Below, one piece after another: positions 36,591-46,085 of a DNA stretch of 64,000 nt. Position 1 is the first letter of the stretch. Every line of letters starts with the position of its first letter. The position numbers were made by a program, and so were the translations under genes. Under the pieces are notes generated by a model. It did not search any database. It was not told the origin of the DNA and worked only from the letters and a program-made list of their open reading frames with translations. Origin of the DNA: Pelagerythrobacter aerophilus (GTDB lineage: Bacteria; Pseudomonadota; Alphaproteobacteria; Sphingomonadales; Sphingomonadaceae); contig NZ_QXFK01000019.1 of assembly GCF_003581645.1 (NCBI RefSeq), positions 372,001 to 436,000 of the forward strand, in the 5' to 3' direction.

Positions 36591-37252
36591 CCAAGGACGA
36601 GATATTCGAGTTCTTCCGCCGCCTGGCGGAAGACAACCCGGCGCCCGAGACCGAGCTCGAATACGGCAATGCCTATCAGCTCGTCGTCGCGGTCGCACTG
36701 TCGGCGCAGGCAACCGACGTCGGCGTCAACAAGGCGACGCGCAAGCTCTTCGCCGAAGTCGAGACGCCCGAGCAGATGATCGCCCTGGGTGAAGAGGGGC
36801 TGAAGGAGCACATCAAGACGATCGGCTTGTTCAACTCGAAGGCCAAGAACGTCATCGCGCTCTCGCAGATGCTGATCGACGAGTTCGGCGGCGAAGTGCC
36901 TGACACCCGCGACGCGCTCGTCAAGCTCCCCGGCGTCGGCCGCAAGACCGCGAACGTCGTGCTCAACTGCTGGTTCGGGCAGGAGACCTTCGCGGTCGAC
37001 ACGCATATCTTCCGCGTCGGCAACCGCACCGGCCTGGCCCGGGGCAAGACGCCCGAGCAAGTCGAGGCGAAGCTGGAAAAGCGCGTTCCCCAGCCCTTCC
37101 GCCTGCACGCGCACCACTGGCTGATCCTGCACGGCCGCTACATCTGCAAGGCACGCGTGCCCGAATGCTGGCGCTGCCCTGTCGTCGATCTGTGCGCCTT
37201 CAAGCAGAAGGTGCTTCAACCTCCGGCAAGTCGGGCGAAAGCGCCGAAATAG
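36587..37252 (+). CDS. nth: Endonuclease III
   Basis: DNA glycosylase/AP lyase removing oxidised pyrimidines, 221 residues. The helix-hairpin-helix with catalytic Lys is KLPGVGRKTANVVL and the catalytic Asp is in AVDTHIFRVGNRTG; the [4Fe-4S] ligands Cx6Cx2Cx5C are CKARVPECWRCPVVDLC. It is coupled to dapB by ATGA. Its C-terminal tail codons overlap the end of the convergent dicarboxylate symporter gene by 53 bases. A second HhH-GPD paralogue is at 50386. Confidence 0.96.
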   Translation: MTKDEIFEFFRRLAEDNPAPETELEYGNAYQLVVAVALSAQATDVGVNKATRKLFAEVETPEQMIALGEEGLKEHIKTIGLFNSKAKNVIALSQMLIDEFGGEVPDTRDALVKLPGVGRKTANVVLNCWFGQETFAVDTHIFRVGNRTGLARGKTPEQVEAKLEKRVPQPFRLHAHHWLILHGRYICKARVPECWRCPVVDLCAFKQKVLQPPASRAKAPK

Positions 37253-38531
37253 TCTGCGCCGCGACGAGGTCGCCGACCACGTTGAGCGTCGTTCGGCACA
37301 TGTCGAGGAAGCGGTCGACGCCGAGGATCAGGCCGATGCCCGCGGGGTCGACGCCCACGCCGGCGAGGATCAGCGCGATCACCGGCAGCGAGCCGCCCGG
37401 TACGCCCGCGGTGCCGATACCGGCGAGAATGCAGATCAGCATGACGAAGGCCTGATCCATCAGCGACAGATCGACCCCGAAGAACTGGGCGAGGAACAGC
37501 ACGGTCACCCCTTCGAACATGGCGGTACCGTTCTGGTTGGCGGTCGCGCCGATGGTCAGCACGAAGCGTGCGATGCGGCGGGGCAGGCCCAGTTCTGCAT
37601 CGGCTACACGCAGGGCGGTCGGCAGCGTTGCATTCGAGCTGGCGGTGGAGAATGCCATGACGCTCGCCTCGCGGGTCTCGCTGAAGAAGGCGACCGGGCT
37701 CTTCCTGGCGACGAACTTCAGGATCGCGGGGAAGACCCCGAACATCTGGATGCCGAGCGCCAGGAGCACGACGCCCACAAACGCAGCGAGCTTGAACAGC
37801 AGGTCCCAACCGAACTGCGCGGTCAGGTTGAACATGAAGCAGAAGATCGCGATCGGCGCGAGCTGGATGACGAAGCCGATTAGCTTCATCGCCACTTCGA
37901 ACACGCCCTCGATCGCATCCTTGAGCGTCTCGGTCCGCCGCGTCTGGACCAGCAGCAGGCCGATACCGAAGAACAGCGCGAAGAACATCACCGCGAGAAT
38001 GTCGTTGGACGACATCGCGGCGATGACGTTGCTCGGCACGATGGCGATAACCTGGTTGACGCCCGCCTGACTCTCGGCGCTCGCGCGGACGATGCTGGAG
38101 GCTCCCTCCGCACCCTCGGCCAGCAGTTCGGCGGCCGCCGCCGGGTCGATTCCCTCGCCCGGCTTGATCAGATTGACCAGCGTGATCGAGATTGCCACCG
38201 CGATCGACGACACGACCACCGTGTAGAGCAAGGTCCTGAGGCCCACCTTCCCCAGCGACTTGACCTCGCCCATCTCCGCGATCCCGACCACCAGCGCGCT
38301 GAACAGCAGCGGGATGACCAGCATGAACAGCAGGCGGAGGAATATCTGCCCGATCGGATTGGTGACGTACGTCACGATCGTTTCGATCCATGCCGCGTCG
38401 CGCGCGAAGGTATAGGCGAGGAGGCCGGCGACGAGGCCGCCCACGAACCCGATTAGGATCCGCCATTGCAGCTTGCCGTGTCCCGTCGGTGCGGCGCCTG
38501 CGGCGATCTCCGCTGCGTCCTGGCTTGCCAT
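37200..38531 (-). CDS. Dicarboxylate/amino acid:cation symporter (DAACS family)
   Basis: A polytopic inner-membrane symporter of 443 residues for C4-dicarboxylates or acidic amino acids with Na+ or H+. Family motifs: the re-entrant loop FSTASSNATLPTAL (serine-rich, as in GltPh) and the NQNGTA-like ATANQNGTAMFEG, plus VPGGSLPVIALILAGVGV and GVDRFLDMCRTTLNVVGDL. ATG 38531 follows GGAGGGGAAG. It lies 25 bases after dapE on the same strand, so is probably co-transcribed. Its 3' end overlaps nth. Confidence 0.92.
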   Translation of the reverse strand: MASQDAAEIAAGAAPTGHGKLQWRILIGFVGGLVAGLLAYTFARDAAWIETIVTYVTNPIGQIFLRLLFMLVIPLLFSALVVGIAEMGEVKSLGKVGLRTLLYTVVVSSIAVAISITLVNLIKPGEGIDPAAAAELLAEGAEGASSIVRASAESQAGVNQVIAIVPSNVIAAMSSNDILAVMFFALFFGIGLLLVQTRRTETLKDAIEGVFEVAMKLIGFVIQLAPIAIFCFMFNLTAQFGWDLLFKLAAFVGVVLLALGIQMFGVFPAILKFVARKSPVAFFSETREASVMAFSTASSNATLPTALRVADAELGLPRRIARFVLTIGATANQNGTAMFEGVTVLFLAQFFGVDLSLMDQAFVMLICILAGIGTAGVPGGSLPVIALILAGVGVDPAGIGLILGVDRFLDMCRTTLNVVGDLVAAQTISALSPDLPEVEAPSA

Positions 38532-38556
38532 CTCTCGCTTCCCCTCCGGTATCGTC

Positions 38557-39684
38557 TTATCGTTTGCCCAGCGCCGCTGCGGCGATGCGCGCATAGATGC
38601 GGCCTAGCGCATCGAGGTCCGCCAGCGCCACCGCCTCGTCGCGCTTGTGCATGGTCGCGTTGCATAGCCCGAACTCGATGACCGGACATACGGCGCGCAG
38701 AAACCGCGCATCGGACGTTCCTCCGCTGGTCGAGGCTTCGGGCACGAGGCCGGTCTCGGCCTCGACCGCATCGGCGATCATCTGCGAGAATTCGCCCGGC
38801 GGCGTCAGGAACGGCTCGCCGGAAATGATCGGAAGCGCGGTTCCGCCGTGCTTTGCGGCGATCGCGCCGACTTTCTCGGACAGCGATGCGCCCGTGTGCC
38901 GGTCGTTGAAGCGGATCGAGATGCGCGCAGTGGCCTTGGCCGGAATCACGTTATGCGCCGGGTTGCCGACGTCGAGATCGGTAATCTCCAGGTTCGACGG
39001 CTGGAACCACTCGGTCCCCTCGTCGAGCACCAGCGCGTCGAGTTCCGCCAGGATAGCTACCAGCTTGGGGATCGGATTGTCGGCATTGTGCGGATAGGCG
39101 ACGTGGCCCTGGGTGCCTTCGACCTCGAGCCAGATATTCACCGAGCCGCGGCGCCCGATCTTCATCATGTCGCCGAGCCGGTGGACGCTGGTCGGCTCCC
39201 CCACGAGGCACAAGTCGGGCCGATGGCCGTGCTCCCGCATGAAGTCGATCAGCGCGCGGGTGCCGTGGACAGCCGGACCTTCCTCGTCGCCGGTGACGAT
39301 GAAGCTGATCGTCCCCGCATCGCGCGGAACTTCGGCCACGGCGGCGATCATCGCCGCGATCGCCCCCTTCATGTCGACCGCGCCGCGGCCGTAGAGCAGC
39401 TCGCCGCGGCGCTCGGGCGCGAATGGCGCGCTGGTCCAGCCGTCTCCGGGAGGGACGACGTCGACATGGCCGGCGAACGCGAAGTGCTTCGAGCCTTCGG
39501 GCCCGCGCCGGATCGCGAACAGATTCTCGACCGGCCCGTCCGGCGCCTCACCGCACGCGAAGCGGTGAACCTCGAAGCCGAGCGGCGACAGCATAGCCTC
39601 CAGTACGTCGAACACTTCGCCGGTCGCCGGAGTCACGCTCGGCGCGGCGATCAGCTTTTCGGCAAACAGGCTGGCGTCGGTCAT
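38557..39684 (-). CDS. dapE: Succinyl-diaminopimelate desuccinylase
   Basis: Zn-dependent hydrolase of the M20 family giving L,L-diaminopimelate in lysine and peptidoglycan synthesis, 375 residues. Metal-binding segments visible are FAGHVDVVPPGD, YGRGAVDMKGAIAAM and the Glu pair in VTGDEEGPAVHGT; SVHRLGDMMKIGRRGS and GGTSDARFL are family-typical. It sits upstream of the symporter on the minus strand and diverges from the cupin gene. Confidence 0.95.
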   Translation of the reverse strand: MTDASLFAEKLIAAPSVTPATGEVFDVLEAMLSPLGFEVHRFACGEAPDGPVENLFAIRRGPEGSKHFAFAGHVDVVPPGDGWTSAPFAPERRGELLYGRGAVDMKGAIAAMIAAVAEVPRDAGTISFIVTGDEEGPAVHGTRALIDFMREHGHRPDLCLVGEPTSVHRLGDMMKIGRRGSVNIWLEVEGTQGHVAYPHNADNPIPKLVAILAELDALVLDEGTEWFQPSNLEITDLDVGNPAHNVIPAKATARISIRFNDRHTGASLSEKVGAIAAKHGGTALPIISGEPFLTPPGEFSQMIADAVEAETGLVPEASTSGGTSDARFLRAVCPVIEFGLCNATMHKRDEAVALADLDALGRIYARIAAAALGKR

Positions 39685-39737
39685 CGCGCGGGGGTTAGAC
39701 GAGCAATTCGCCGCTTACCACCCATCGGAGTCGCTCC

Positions 39738-40205
39738 ATGCCCAAGCTCGATCTCGACAGCCTCCCGCAGACCAACGCCACCGGCTACCCTGCGCCCTAC
39801 GATCGCGAGGTGGAGGGCCGCTGGTACCGCCGCCTCGCACCCGAAGGGGGGCTTACCGAAATGGGTGCGAGCCATGTCGTGCTGAAGCCGGGCGGATGGT
39901 CGTCGCAGCGCCACTGGCACGGCGGACAGGACGAGTTGCTGGTGATGATCGCGGGCGAGGCGGTGCTGGTCGAAAACGGCGGCGAAACGGTGCTCCGCGC
40001 CGGCGACGTTGCCGCATGGCCGAAAGGTGTGCGCGAGGGGCACCACTTGCAGAACCGCAGCGGAAGCGACTGCGTGTTCGTCGCGATCAGCGCGGGCGAC
40101 AGCTCGACCGATTACGGCGAGTACCCCGATATCGACATGAAGTTCGGACCCGACGGCTATCTCCACAAGGATGGCACGCCCTATCCGACGAAGCGGATAC
40201 CCTAG
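39738..40205 (+). CDS. Cupin domain-containing protein
   Basis: A 155-residue single-domain cupin. Cupin motif 1 shows the metal-ligand pattern in SSQRHWHGGQDELLVMIAGEA (His, His, Glu), and motif 2 is AAWPKGVREGHHLQN with a His. N-terminal PYDREVEGRWYRRLAPEGG and C-terminal YPDIDMKFGPDGYLHKDGTPYP are typical of an uncharacterised cupin group. It may bind a metal and small molecule; activity unknown. It converges with the HerA-like gene, leaving only five bases between stops. Confidence 0.85.
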   Translation: MPKLDLDSLPQTNATGYPAPYDREVEGRWYRRLAPEGGLTEMGASHVVLKPGGWSSQRHWHGGQDELLVMIAGEAVLVENGGETVLRAGDVAAWPKGVREGHHLQNRSGSDCVFVAISAGDSSTDYGEYPDIDMKFGPDGYLHKDGTPYPTKRIP

Positions 40206-40210
40206 GCGCC

Positions 40211-41785
40211 CTAGCGCATCAGCCCACCGATCAGATTGCGCACGAAGCGGCCCGCGAGCGGGCCCGCCAGGTCGGTCGCGAGCGAGCCGAGACCCGAAGT
40301 CGCCGCGGTTTTCATCGGGTTCGCGCGCGACTTGCGCCCGGTGATCGTGCTTGCGGCGATCGACGCGCCCGAACCGGTCGCCGCGCCCACCGCGCGCTTC
40401 AATGCCTTGCCCCAGATCGAGGTGCTCTTGCGCGGGCGCTTCTCGACCTCGTCGCGTCCCTTCTCCTCGACCTCCTCCGCCGTCGCGGCGGCATCGGCGG
40501 CTTTCTGCGCGAGCACTTCTTCCGCGCTCTCGCGATCAACCGCCGTGTCGTATTTGCCGGCCACCGGGCTGACCGACTGGACGATCGCCCGCTCCTTCTC
40601 GGTCACCGGACCGAGGCGGCTGCACGGGGGCTTGATCAGCGTGCGCTGAACGATCGAGGGTGCGCCGTCCTCGAGCAGGGTGGAGACGAGCGCCTCGCCC
40701 ACCTTGAGCTCCGTGATCGCCGTCTCGACATCGAGCTCGGGGTTGATGCGAAAGGTCTCGGCTGCGGCGCGGATCGCCCGCTGGTCGCGCGGCGTGAAGG
40801 CGCGCAGCGCGTGCTGCACCCGGTTGCCGAGCTGCCCGGCGACTTCCTCCGGGATGTCGATCGGGTTCTGGGTCACGAAATAGACGCCCACGCCCTTCGA
40901 GCGGATCAGGCGCACGACCTGCTCGACCTTGTCCTGCAGGGCCTTGGGCGCATCGTCGAACAGCAGGTGTGCCTCGTCGAAGAAGAACACCAGCTTGGGC
41001 TTCTCGGGGTCGCCGACTTCGGGCAGGCTTTCGAACATTTCGGCCAGCAGCCAGAGCAGGAAGGTCGCGTAGAGCTTCGGGCTGCGCATCAGCTTGTCCG
41101 CGGCGAGCACGTTGATGTAGCCGCGGCCCTGCTCGTCGGTCTTCAGGAAATCGTCGATCTCCAGCGCCGGCTCACCGAAGAACCGGTCCGCGCCCTGGCT
41201 TTCGAAGCTCAGGAGCTGGCGCTGGATCGTGCCGACGCTGGCCTTGGTGATATTGCCGTACTTGGCGCTCAGCTCCTTCGAATTCTCCGCACACCAGGCG
41301 AGCATCGCCTGCAAGTCGCCGAGATCGAGCACCAGCAGCCCGTGATCGTCGGCGTGACGGAAGACGATCTGCAGCACGCCCTCCTGCGTCTCGTTGAGGT
41401 CGAGCAGCCGGGCGAGCAACAGCGGCCCCATCTCCGAAATGGTGGTGCGGATCGGATGCCCCTGCTCGCCGTAGAGGTCCCAGAAAATCGCCGGATTGTC
41501 GGAATAGGCATAGTCGTCCATGCCCAGTTCCTTCGCGCGCGCCTCCAGCTTGTCGGCGTTCTTGAAAGTCGGGGAGCCGGCCATGGCGATGCCCGAGAGA
41601 TCGCCCTTCACGTCGGCGACGAAGACCGGCACGCCCCGCGCGGAAAAGCTCTCCGCCAGGCCCTGGAGCGTCACCGTCTTGCCGGTACCGGTTGCGCCGG
41701 CGATCAGCCCGTGGCGATTGGCGCGCCCGAGGTTGAGGAACTGCTTCTCGCCGTTGCCGGCAAGCCCGAGAAAGATTTCACTCAC
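40211..41785 (-). CDS. HerA-like helicase/ATPase, DUF853 family
   Basis: A 524-residue P-loop ATPase of the HerA/FtsK superfamily (DUF853, YjgR-like). Walker A is [12 protein letters not shown] near residue 35, Walker B is [13 protein letters not shown] about residue 265, and the later [15 protein letters not shown] is the sensor. The C-terminal quarter is lower complexity, Lys/Glu- then Ala/Gly-rich. Start is GTG 41785 behind GGGAG. No NurA nuclease or other HerA partner is adjacent, so this is not a recognised defence or repair cassette. Its role is unknown. Confidence 0.88.
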   Translation of the reverse strand: MSEIFLGLAGNGEKQFLNLGRANRHGLIAGATGTGKTVTLQGLAESFSARGVPVFVADVKGDLSGIAMAGSPTFKNADKLEARAKELGMDDYAYSDNPAIFWDLYGEQGHPIRTTISEMGPLLLARLLDLNETQEGVLQIVFRHADDHGLLVLDLGDLQAMLAWCAENSKELSAKYGNITKASVGTIQRQLLSFESQGADRFFGEPALEIDDFLKTDEQGRGYINVLAADKLMRSPKLYATFLLWLLAEMFESLPEVGDPEKPKLVFFFDEAHLLFDDAPKALQDKVEQVVRLIRSKGVGVYFVTQNPIDIPEEVAGQLGNRVQHALRAFTPRDQRAIRAAAETFRINPELDVETAITELKVGEALVSTLLEDGAPSIVQRTLIKPPCSRLGPVTEKERAIVQSVSPVAGKYDTAVDRESAEEVLAQKAADAAATAEEVEEKGRDEVEKRPRKSTSIWGKALKRAVGAATGSGASIAASTITGRKSRANPMKTAATSGLGSLATDLAGPLAGRFVRNLIGGLMR

Positions 41786-41888
41786 GTGTGATTCTCCCGC
41801 CGTGATCGGGATCAGGCATGGCGCAGGCCTTCGCGCACCGCAAGTTCCCGGCTTGGCGGATAGGGTTCCGGACCCTAAGGCGGGGGCG

Positions 41889-43700
41889 ATGGGAGAGCGA
41901 ACACCCTTCGTGCTGCTCGACGATGCGCGCGCCGAGAGCGCCGCCGACGCGCATTTCTACGAGAACCCGGTGGAGATCTTCGTCGCGCGCCAGCCCGGCG
42001 AGGTCGAGGCCGTGCTTGCCGCCGCCGATGCGGCGCGGGCCGAACGCGGTGGCTGGCTCGCGGGCTTCCTCGCCTACGAGGCAGGGCTGGCGCTCGAACC
42101 CAGGCTACACGCGCTGGCGGAGACAAGGACCGGGGCAGCGGGGCCACTCGTCTGGCTCGGCCTGTTCGAGACGGAAACTGTCATTCCCGCCGCGGACATG
42201 CCCGCCTGGCTCGCCGCGCGTGCCGAGGGCGAAGCCTCGCTTGGGCCGCTCGATCCGCAAGTCTCGCCTGGTGCCTATGGCGAGGCTTTCGCCCGACTTC
42301 AGGAGGCGATCCGCGGCGGCGACATCTATCAGGCCAATCTCACCTTCCCGCTCGCCGGCTCGTACCGCGGCGATCCGCTTGCACTCTACGCGGCGCTGCG
42401 CCCGGCGGCGCAGGCGGGCTACGGCGGGATGGTGTTCGATGGCACGCACTGGCTGCTCAGCCTCTCCCCCGAGCTGTTCGTATCGCTCAAGGGACGCGAG
42501 GCGAAAGCCAAGCCGATGAAGGGCACGCGGCCCCGGTCGGACGATCCGGCCGAGGACCGCGCGCTGACGGCCGATCTCGCCGCCTCGGTCAAGGACAAGG
42601 CCGAGAATCTGATGATCGTCGATCTTATGCGCAACGACCTGTCGCGCGTGGCCGAACCTGGCAGCGTGCGTGTCGACGCACCGTTCGCGGTCGAGAGTTA
42701 TCCGACCGTCCACCAGATGGTCTCGACCGTGCGCGCAACGCTGGCCGAAGGGAAAGGCGCGGCGGATCTCGTGCGCGCGATCTTCCCCTGCGGTTCGATC
42801 ACCGGCGCGCCCAAGATCCGCGCGATGGAACTGATCGCCGAAGTCGAACGCGATGCCCGCGGTCCCTATTGCGGCGCCATCGGCCGGATCGGCCCTGATG
42901 GCGACGCGGCCTTCAACGTCGCGATTCGCACGCTGCGGTTGACTCCGATCGAGAATGCACAGGGGACGGCAGTGCTCGGCGTCGGCTCGGCGATCGTCGC
43001 CGACAGCGAGCCGCTGGCCGAGTGGCGCGAGGCCGTGCTGAAGGGCGGCTTCGCCCGGCGGAGCTCACCCGCTCACACGACGCCCGCGTTCGACCTGATC
43101 GAAACCATGCGCTTCACGCCCGAAGAGGGCATAGCGCTGATCGAAGGGCACCTGGAGCGGATGAAAACGAGCGCCGCCGAGCTCGGCTTCGCCTTCGACC
43201 GCCACGTCGCACGCAATCGCATCCACGCGCTCTGTTTCGAGCTCGAGCGACCCGCTCGCGTGCGCCTGCTTTGCGCTCGTAGCGGTGAGATCGCGGTCGA
43301 GGCAGGCGACCTGTCCCCTCCGCTGGGCGAGCCGGTGCGCTGCACCGCGCTGCCGCTGCCGGTCGATTCCGGCGACTGGCGCCTGCGGCACAAGACCAGC
43401 GACCGCGGCTTCTACGAGGACGCGCTGGCGGCGGCCCGCGAAATCGGCGCAGCCGAAGCGCTGTTCGTGCGCGACGACGGGCTCGTGACGGAGGGCAGTT
43501 TCACCAACATCTATCTGGAGCGCGATGGCGTGCTGCTGACCCCGTCCGCGCGGCTCGGCCTGCTGCCGGGGATCGGGCGGCGGATCCTGCTCGAACAGGG
43601 CCGGGCGCGCGAGGCCGAGCTGACGCTGGCCGACCTGGAAGACGGCTTCCTGATCGGCAACGCCCTGCGCGGCCTGATGCGGGCGGAACTCGCGCTCTAG
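41889..43700 (+). CDS. pabB: Fused aminodeoxychorismate synthase component I / 4-amino-4-deoxychorismate lyase
   Basis: A 603-residue fusion for p-aminobenzoate and folate synthesis. Residues 1 to about 390 are PabB (chorismate-binding: [62 protein letters not shown]). After a short linker ([18 protein letters not shown]), residues about 405-600 are a class IV aminotransferase-fold lyase (PabC-like), with the PLP Lys in [13 protein letters not shown] and [15 protein letters not shown]. The PabA glutaminase is not adjacent. ATG 41889 fits the family; a longer frame upstream overlaps the HerA-like gene. Confidence 0.92.
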   Translation: MGERTPFVLLDDARAESAADAHFYENPVEIFVARQPGEVEAVLAAADAARAERGGWLAGFLAYEAGLALEPRLHALAETRTGAAGPLVWLGLFETETVIPAADMPAWLAARAEGEASLGPLDPQVSPGAYGEAFARLQEAIRGGDIYQANLTFPLAGSYRGDPLALYAALRPAAQAGYGGMVFDGTHWLLSLSPELFVSLKGREAKAKPMKGTRPRSDDPAEDRALTADLAASVKDKAENLMIVDLMRNDLSRVAEPGSVRVDAPFAVESYPTVHQMVSTVRATLAEGKGAADLVRAIFPCGSITGAPKIRAMELIAEVERDARGPYCGAIGRIGPDGDAAFNVAIRTLRLTPIENAQGTAVLGVGSAIVADSEPLAEWREAVLKGGFARRSSPAHTTPAFDLIETMRFTPEEGIALIEGHLERMKTSAAELGFAFDRHVARNRIHALCFELERPARVRLLCARSGEIAVEAGDLSPPLGEPVRCTALPLPVDSGDWRLRHKTSDRGFYEDALAAAREIGAAEALFVRDDGLVTEGSFTNIYLERDGVLLTPSARLGLLPGIGRRILLEQGRAREAELTLADLEDGFLIGNALRGLMRAELAL

Positions 43701-43780
43701 GGTCAGGCGCGTCGAACCCGAAGAGAGCCTTGGCCAACGCCCGGCCTTTCCTCTAGCGCGCATGCTGGACACAGGAACGG

Positions 43781-43803
43781 CCCTTCGACAAGCTTGGGGC
43801 GAA
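43781..43803. repeat. Short palindromic repeat 'cccttcgacaagctt'
   Basis: CCCTTCGACAAGCTTGGGG plus GCGAA, with the hairpin CCC(T)TCGACAAGCT(T)GGGG. It ends 13 bases before the pseudouridine synthase start. The sequence is the classic sphingomonad intergenic repeat type (recalled) and may influence ribosome access. Confidence 0.55.
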
Positions 43804-43816
43804 AAGAAGGTCGGCA

Positions 43817-44473
43817 ATGAGCGCTCTGCATATCCTCTTCGAAGACGGCGAAGCGCTGGTCATCGACAAACCCGGCGGGCTGCCGATCGAACGCCCGCGC
43901 AAGGGCGGCCGGTCGCTGGAGGATCATCTCGACGACCTGAAGCTCGGCTTCCAGCGCGCGCCGATGCCGGTCCACCGGCTCGACACCGACACCTCCGGCT
44001 GCCTGCTGCTTGCGCGCAATCCCAAGGCTTTGAAGCGGTTTGCGATGGCGTTCGAGGAGCGCGTGGTCGAAAAGCGCTACCTCGGTATTCTCGACGGTGA
44101 GCTGCCGGAGGCCGAAGGCACGATCGCGCTGTCGCTGAGCAAGATCAGCAGCGCGGAAAAAGGCTGGCGGATGATCCCTGCGAAGAAAGGCAAGCCCTCG
44201 GTCACGCACTGGCGCGTCGTCGCGCGGCAACAAGGCCGCACGCTGGTCGAGTTTCGGCCCGAGACCGGGCGTACGCACCAGATCCGCGTCCATGCCGCCA
44301 GCGGGCTCGGCGTGCCGCTGCTCGGCGATCCGGTCTATGGCAACGGCAAGGGGGCTGCGCGCACCATGCTCCACGCGGCCGGGCTCGTCGTGCCGCGCGC
44401 GGGCAAGCCGCCGATCGAGGCCGCGGCGCCTCTCCCCGCCGATTTCGCCGCCCTCGGATTCGCCGATGGATGA
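43817..44473 (+). CDS. RluA family pseudouridine synthase
   Basis: A 218-residue RNA pseudouridine synthase. The catalytic Asp is in HRLDTDTSGCLLLARN, and the conserved VEKRYLGILDG, ETGRTHQIRVHAASG and GDPVYG segments follow. No S4 domain is seen at the N-terminus, so it resembles the RluA/TruC-type rather than RluD. The rRNA or tRNA target is not readable. Its end overlaps the arfB start by eight bases. Confidence 0.92.
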   Translation: MSALHILFEDGEALVIDKPGGLPIERPRKGGRSLEDHLDDLKLGFQRAPMPVHRLDTDTSGCLLLARNPKALKRFAMAFEERVVEKRYLGILDGELPEAEGTIALSLSKISSAEKGWRMIPAKKGKPSVTHWRVVARQQGRTLVEFRPETGRTHQIRVHAASGLGVPLLGDPVYGNGKGAARTMLHAAGLVVPRAGKPPIEAAAPLPADFAALGFADG

Positions 44474-44882
44474 GGAGCCGCCCTCTCCCGTGGAGCGCGC
44501 ACTGGCGCTGGCGGAGGAAAGCTTCATCGCTTCCTCCGGCCCTGGCGGGCAGAACGTCAACAAGGTCGCGACCGCCGTGCAGTTGCGGCTCGACGTATTC
44601 GCGCTGCGCCTGCCCCCGCCGGTCTTCACGCGGCTCAAGACGCTCGCCGGCAGCCGGATGACCGCCAGGGGCGAGATCGTCCTCACCGCGCGCACCCATC
44701 GCATGCAGGAGGCGAATCGCGAGGAAGCGCGGAGCCGCCTCGTCGAGCTGATCGAGGAGGCCCACAAGCAACCGAAGAAGCGCGCCAAGAGCCGCGTCAA
44801 TCGCGTCGGCAAGGTGAAACGCCTGAAAGCCAAGAAATCGCGCGGCGCGGTGAAGGCCAACCGGGGCAAGGTCGACTGGTAG
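44466..44882 (+). CDS. arfB: Alternative ribosome-rescue factor ArfB (peptidyl-tRNA hydrolase)
   Basis: Releases peptides from stalled ribosomes lacking a stop codon. The 138-residue product has the GGQ motif in SSGPGGQNVNKVATAVQL near residue 27 and a basic C-terminal tail (KKRAKSRVNRVGKVKRLKAKKS) that inserts in the mRNA channel, as in YaeJ. ATG 44466 is used; it is in frame with the GGQ and overlaps the preceding stop by eight bases, implying coupling with the pseudouridine synthase. Confidence 0.94.
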   Translation: MDEEPPSPVERALALAEESFIASSGPGGQNVNKVATAVQLRLDVFALRLPPPVFTRLKTLAGSRMTARGEIVLTARTHRMQEANREEARSRLVELIEEAHKQPKKRAKSRVNRVGKVKRLKAKKSRGAVKANRGKVDW

Positions 44883-44887
44883 CGTGC

Positions 44888-44916
44888 TTGACTTTTCCCC
44901 GTGAATCACTCAATGG
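44888..44916 (+). promoter_or_regulatory. Candidate sigma-70 promoter of rpmG
   Basis: TTGACT (44888-44893) and a 17-base spacer to CAATGG (44911-44916), weak at -10. The GTGCTTGAC context matches the rpsT candidate promoter. A GGCCCC/GGGGCC hairpin (44961-44986) lies in the leader before rpmG. Confidence 0.4.
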
Positions 44917-45010
44917 CCGCGCCGGAATGGCGGTGCCGCGCGCGCCGCCTGTATTTTTTCGGCCCCTTGCACTGGTGTTTGGGGCCTCAGAACGATCTTA
45001 GGAACACGCC

Positions 45011-45178
45011 ATGGCGAAGCCCGCAACCGTCAAGATCAAGCTCGTCTCGACTGCCGACACGGGCTTCTATTACGTGACCAAGAAGAATCCCCGGAACATC
45101 ACCGAGAAGATGACCTTCCGCAAGTACGATCCCGTCGCGCGCAAGCACGTCGAGTTCAAGGAAGCGAAGATCAAGTAA
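45011..45178 (+). CDS. rpmG: 50S ribosomal protein L33
   Basis: A 55-residue ribosomal protein, typical length for L33. [20 protein letters not shown], then VTKKNPRN and the C-terminal [20 protein letters not shown] identify it. It lacks the CxxC zinc-binding pairs of zinc-type L33, being the cysteine-free form (only zinc-independent). Too short for most gene finders' default cut-offs but unambiguous. lolA follows on the same strand after 64 bases. Confidence 0.96.
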   Translation: MAKPATVKIKLVSTADTGFYYVTKKNPRNITEKMTFRKYDPVARKHVEFKEAKIK

Positions 45179-45242
45179 GCTGAATTTCCGGAACCGGATG
45201 AATTCAGCATCGGTTCAATGCTCCGATCCTAGTCAACGGAGC

Positions 45243-45905
45243 ATGACCATAGTGCACAAGCTTACCGTCACCCCGCTGCGTGCCGCGATCGCCGGCGCGC
45301 TGGCCGTTGCCGCGCCTGCGGCGTTCCTCGCGATACCCACGCCGGTCGCCGCGGCCGAGGGTGACCTCGACCGCGCGGTCGCTGCGCTACGCGGCATCTC
45401 GACGATGAAGGCCAACTTCACCCAGACCGACCGCAAGGGCCAGACCGTTTCCGGCGAGATGACGCTGAAGCGGCCCGGCAAAATCCGCTTCCAGTACGAA
45501 GATGGCGTACCGCTGCTGCTGGTGTCGAACGGCAAGTCGTTCACGATGATCGACTACGAAGTGAATCAGGTCGAACGCTGGCCGATCTCCGAATCGCCGC
45601 TCGGCGCGCTGCTCGATCCCAACCGCGACGTGAAGAAGTACGGCAAGCTGGTCTCGACGGGCCATCCCGACGTCGTCAGCGTCGAGGTTCGCGATCCCAA
45701 CAAGCCGCAGTTCGGCGTGATCACCCTGATCTTCACCCGCAATTCCGCGGCGCCGGGTGGGCTGGAGCTGGCCAACTGGGTCGCGCTCGATGCGCAGAAC
45801 AATCGCACCACCGTGCGGCTGCGCAATCACCGTTACGGCGTCTCGGTGCCCGACAGCGCGTTCACCTACAAGGATCCGCGCCGATCCACCCGTCGCCCGG
45901 GATAA
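45243..45905 (+). CDS. lolA: Outer-membrane lipoprotein carrier protein LolA
   Basis: Periplasmic chaperone carrying lipoproteins from LolCDE to the outer membrane; 220 residues. A signal peptide (MTIVHKLTVTPLRAAIAGAL... hydrophobic to VAAAEG, near residue 38) precedes the LolA domain: LRGISTMKANFTQTDRKGQT, MTLKRPGKIRFQYEDG and PISESPLGALLDPNRDV. ATG 45243 follows GGAG; an earlier ATG at 45198 is less likely. Fits the many lipoproteins encoded in the window (MltA, DUF4136 and others). Confidence 0.94.
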   Translation: MTIVHKLTVTPLRAAIAGALAVAAPAAFLAIPTPVAAAEGDLDRAVAALRGISTMKANFTQTDRKGQTVSGEMTLKRPGKIRFQYEDGVPLLLVSNGKSFTMIDYEVNQVERWPISESPLGALLDPNRDVKKYGKLVSTGHPDVVSVEVRDPNKPQFGVITLIFTRNSAAPGGLELANWVALDAQNNRTTVRLRNHRYGVSVPDSAFTYKDPRRSTRRPG

Positions 45906-46085
45906 ACGTTTCGGCGGCAGCGCGTGGGGCGATTGCGACGAGGCGCTGCGGGTCGTTCATTGGCAAGCAAGGCCGCCCGTCTTATCTTGCAAGGCACAAG
46001 GCGGCGCGAGGCGGGTTTCCCCCCTGTTGCCCTGACCTCGCAAGAGAATGTCGCCTTGTACAAGCGTGACGAACGCTAACATGGA

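Noticed and set aside
40211-41785. HerA-like ATPase as part of a defence or end-resection cassette
   Set aside because: No NurA, Sir2-HerA or nuclease gene is adjacent; the sirtuin at 35116 is a standard CobB-type and 4 kb away behind unrelated genes.
39896-41791. Plus-strand 631-residue frame opposite the HerA-like ATPase
   Set aside because: Antisense frame with no motifs; the minus-strand ATPase is clear.
44961-44986. GGCCCC/GGGGCC hairpin in the rpmG leader as an autoregulatory ribosomal-protein element
   Set aside because: A six-base stem with a 14-base loop is too weak to support a specific claim.
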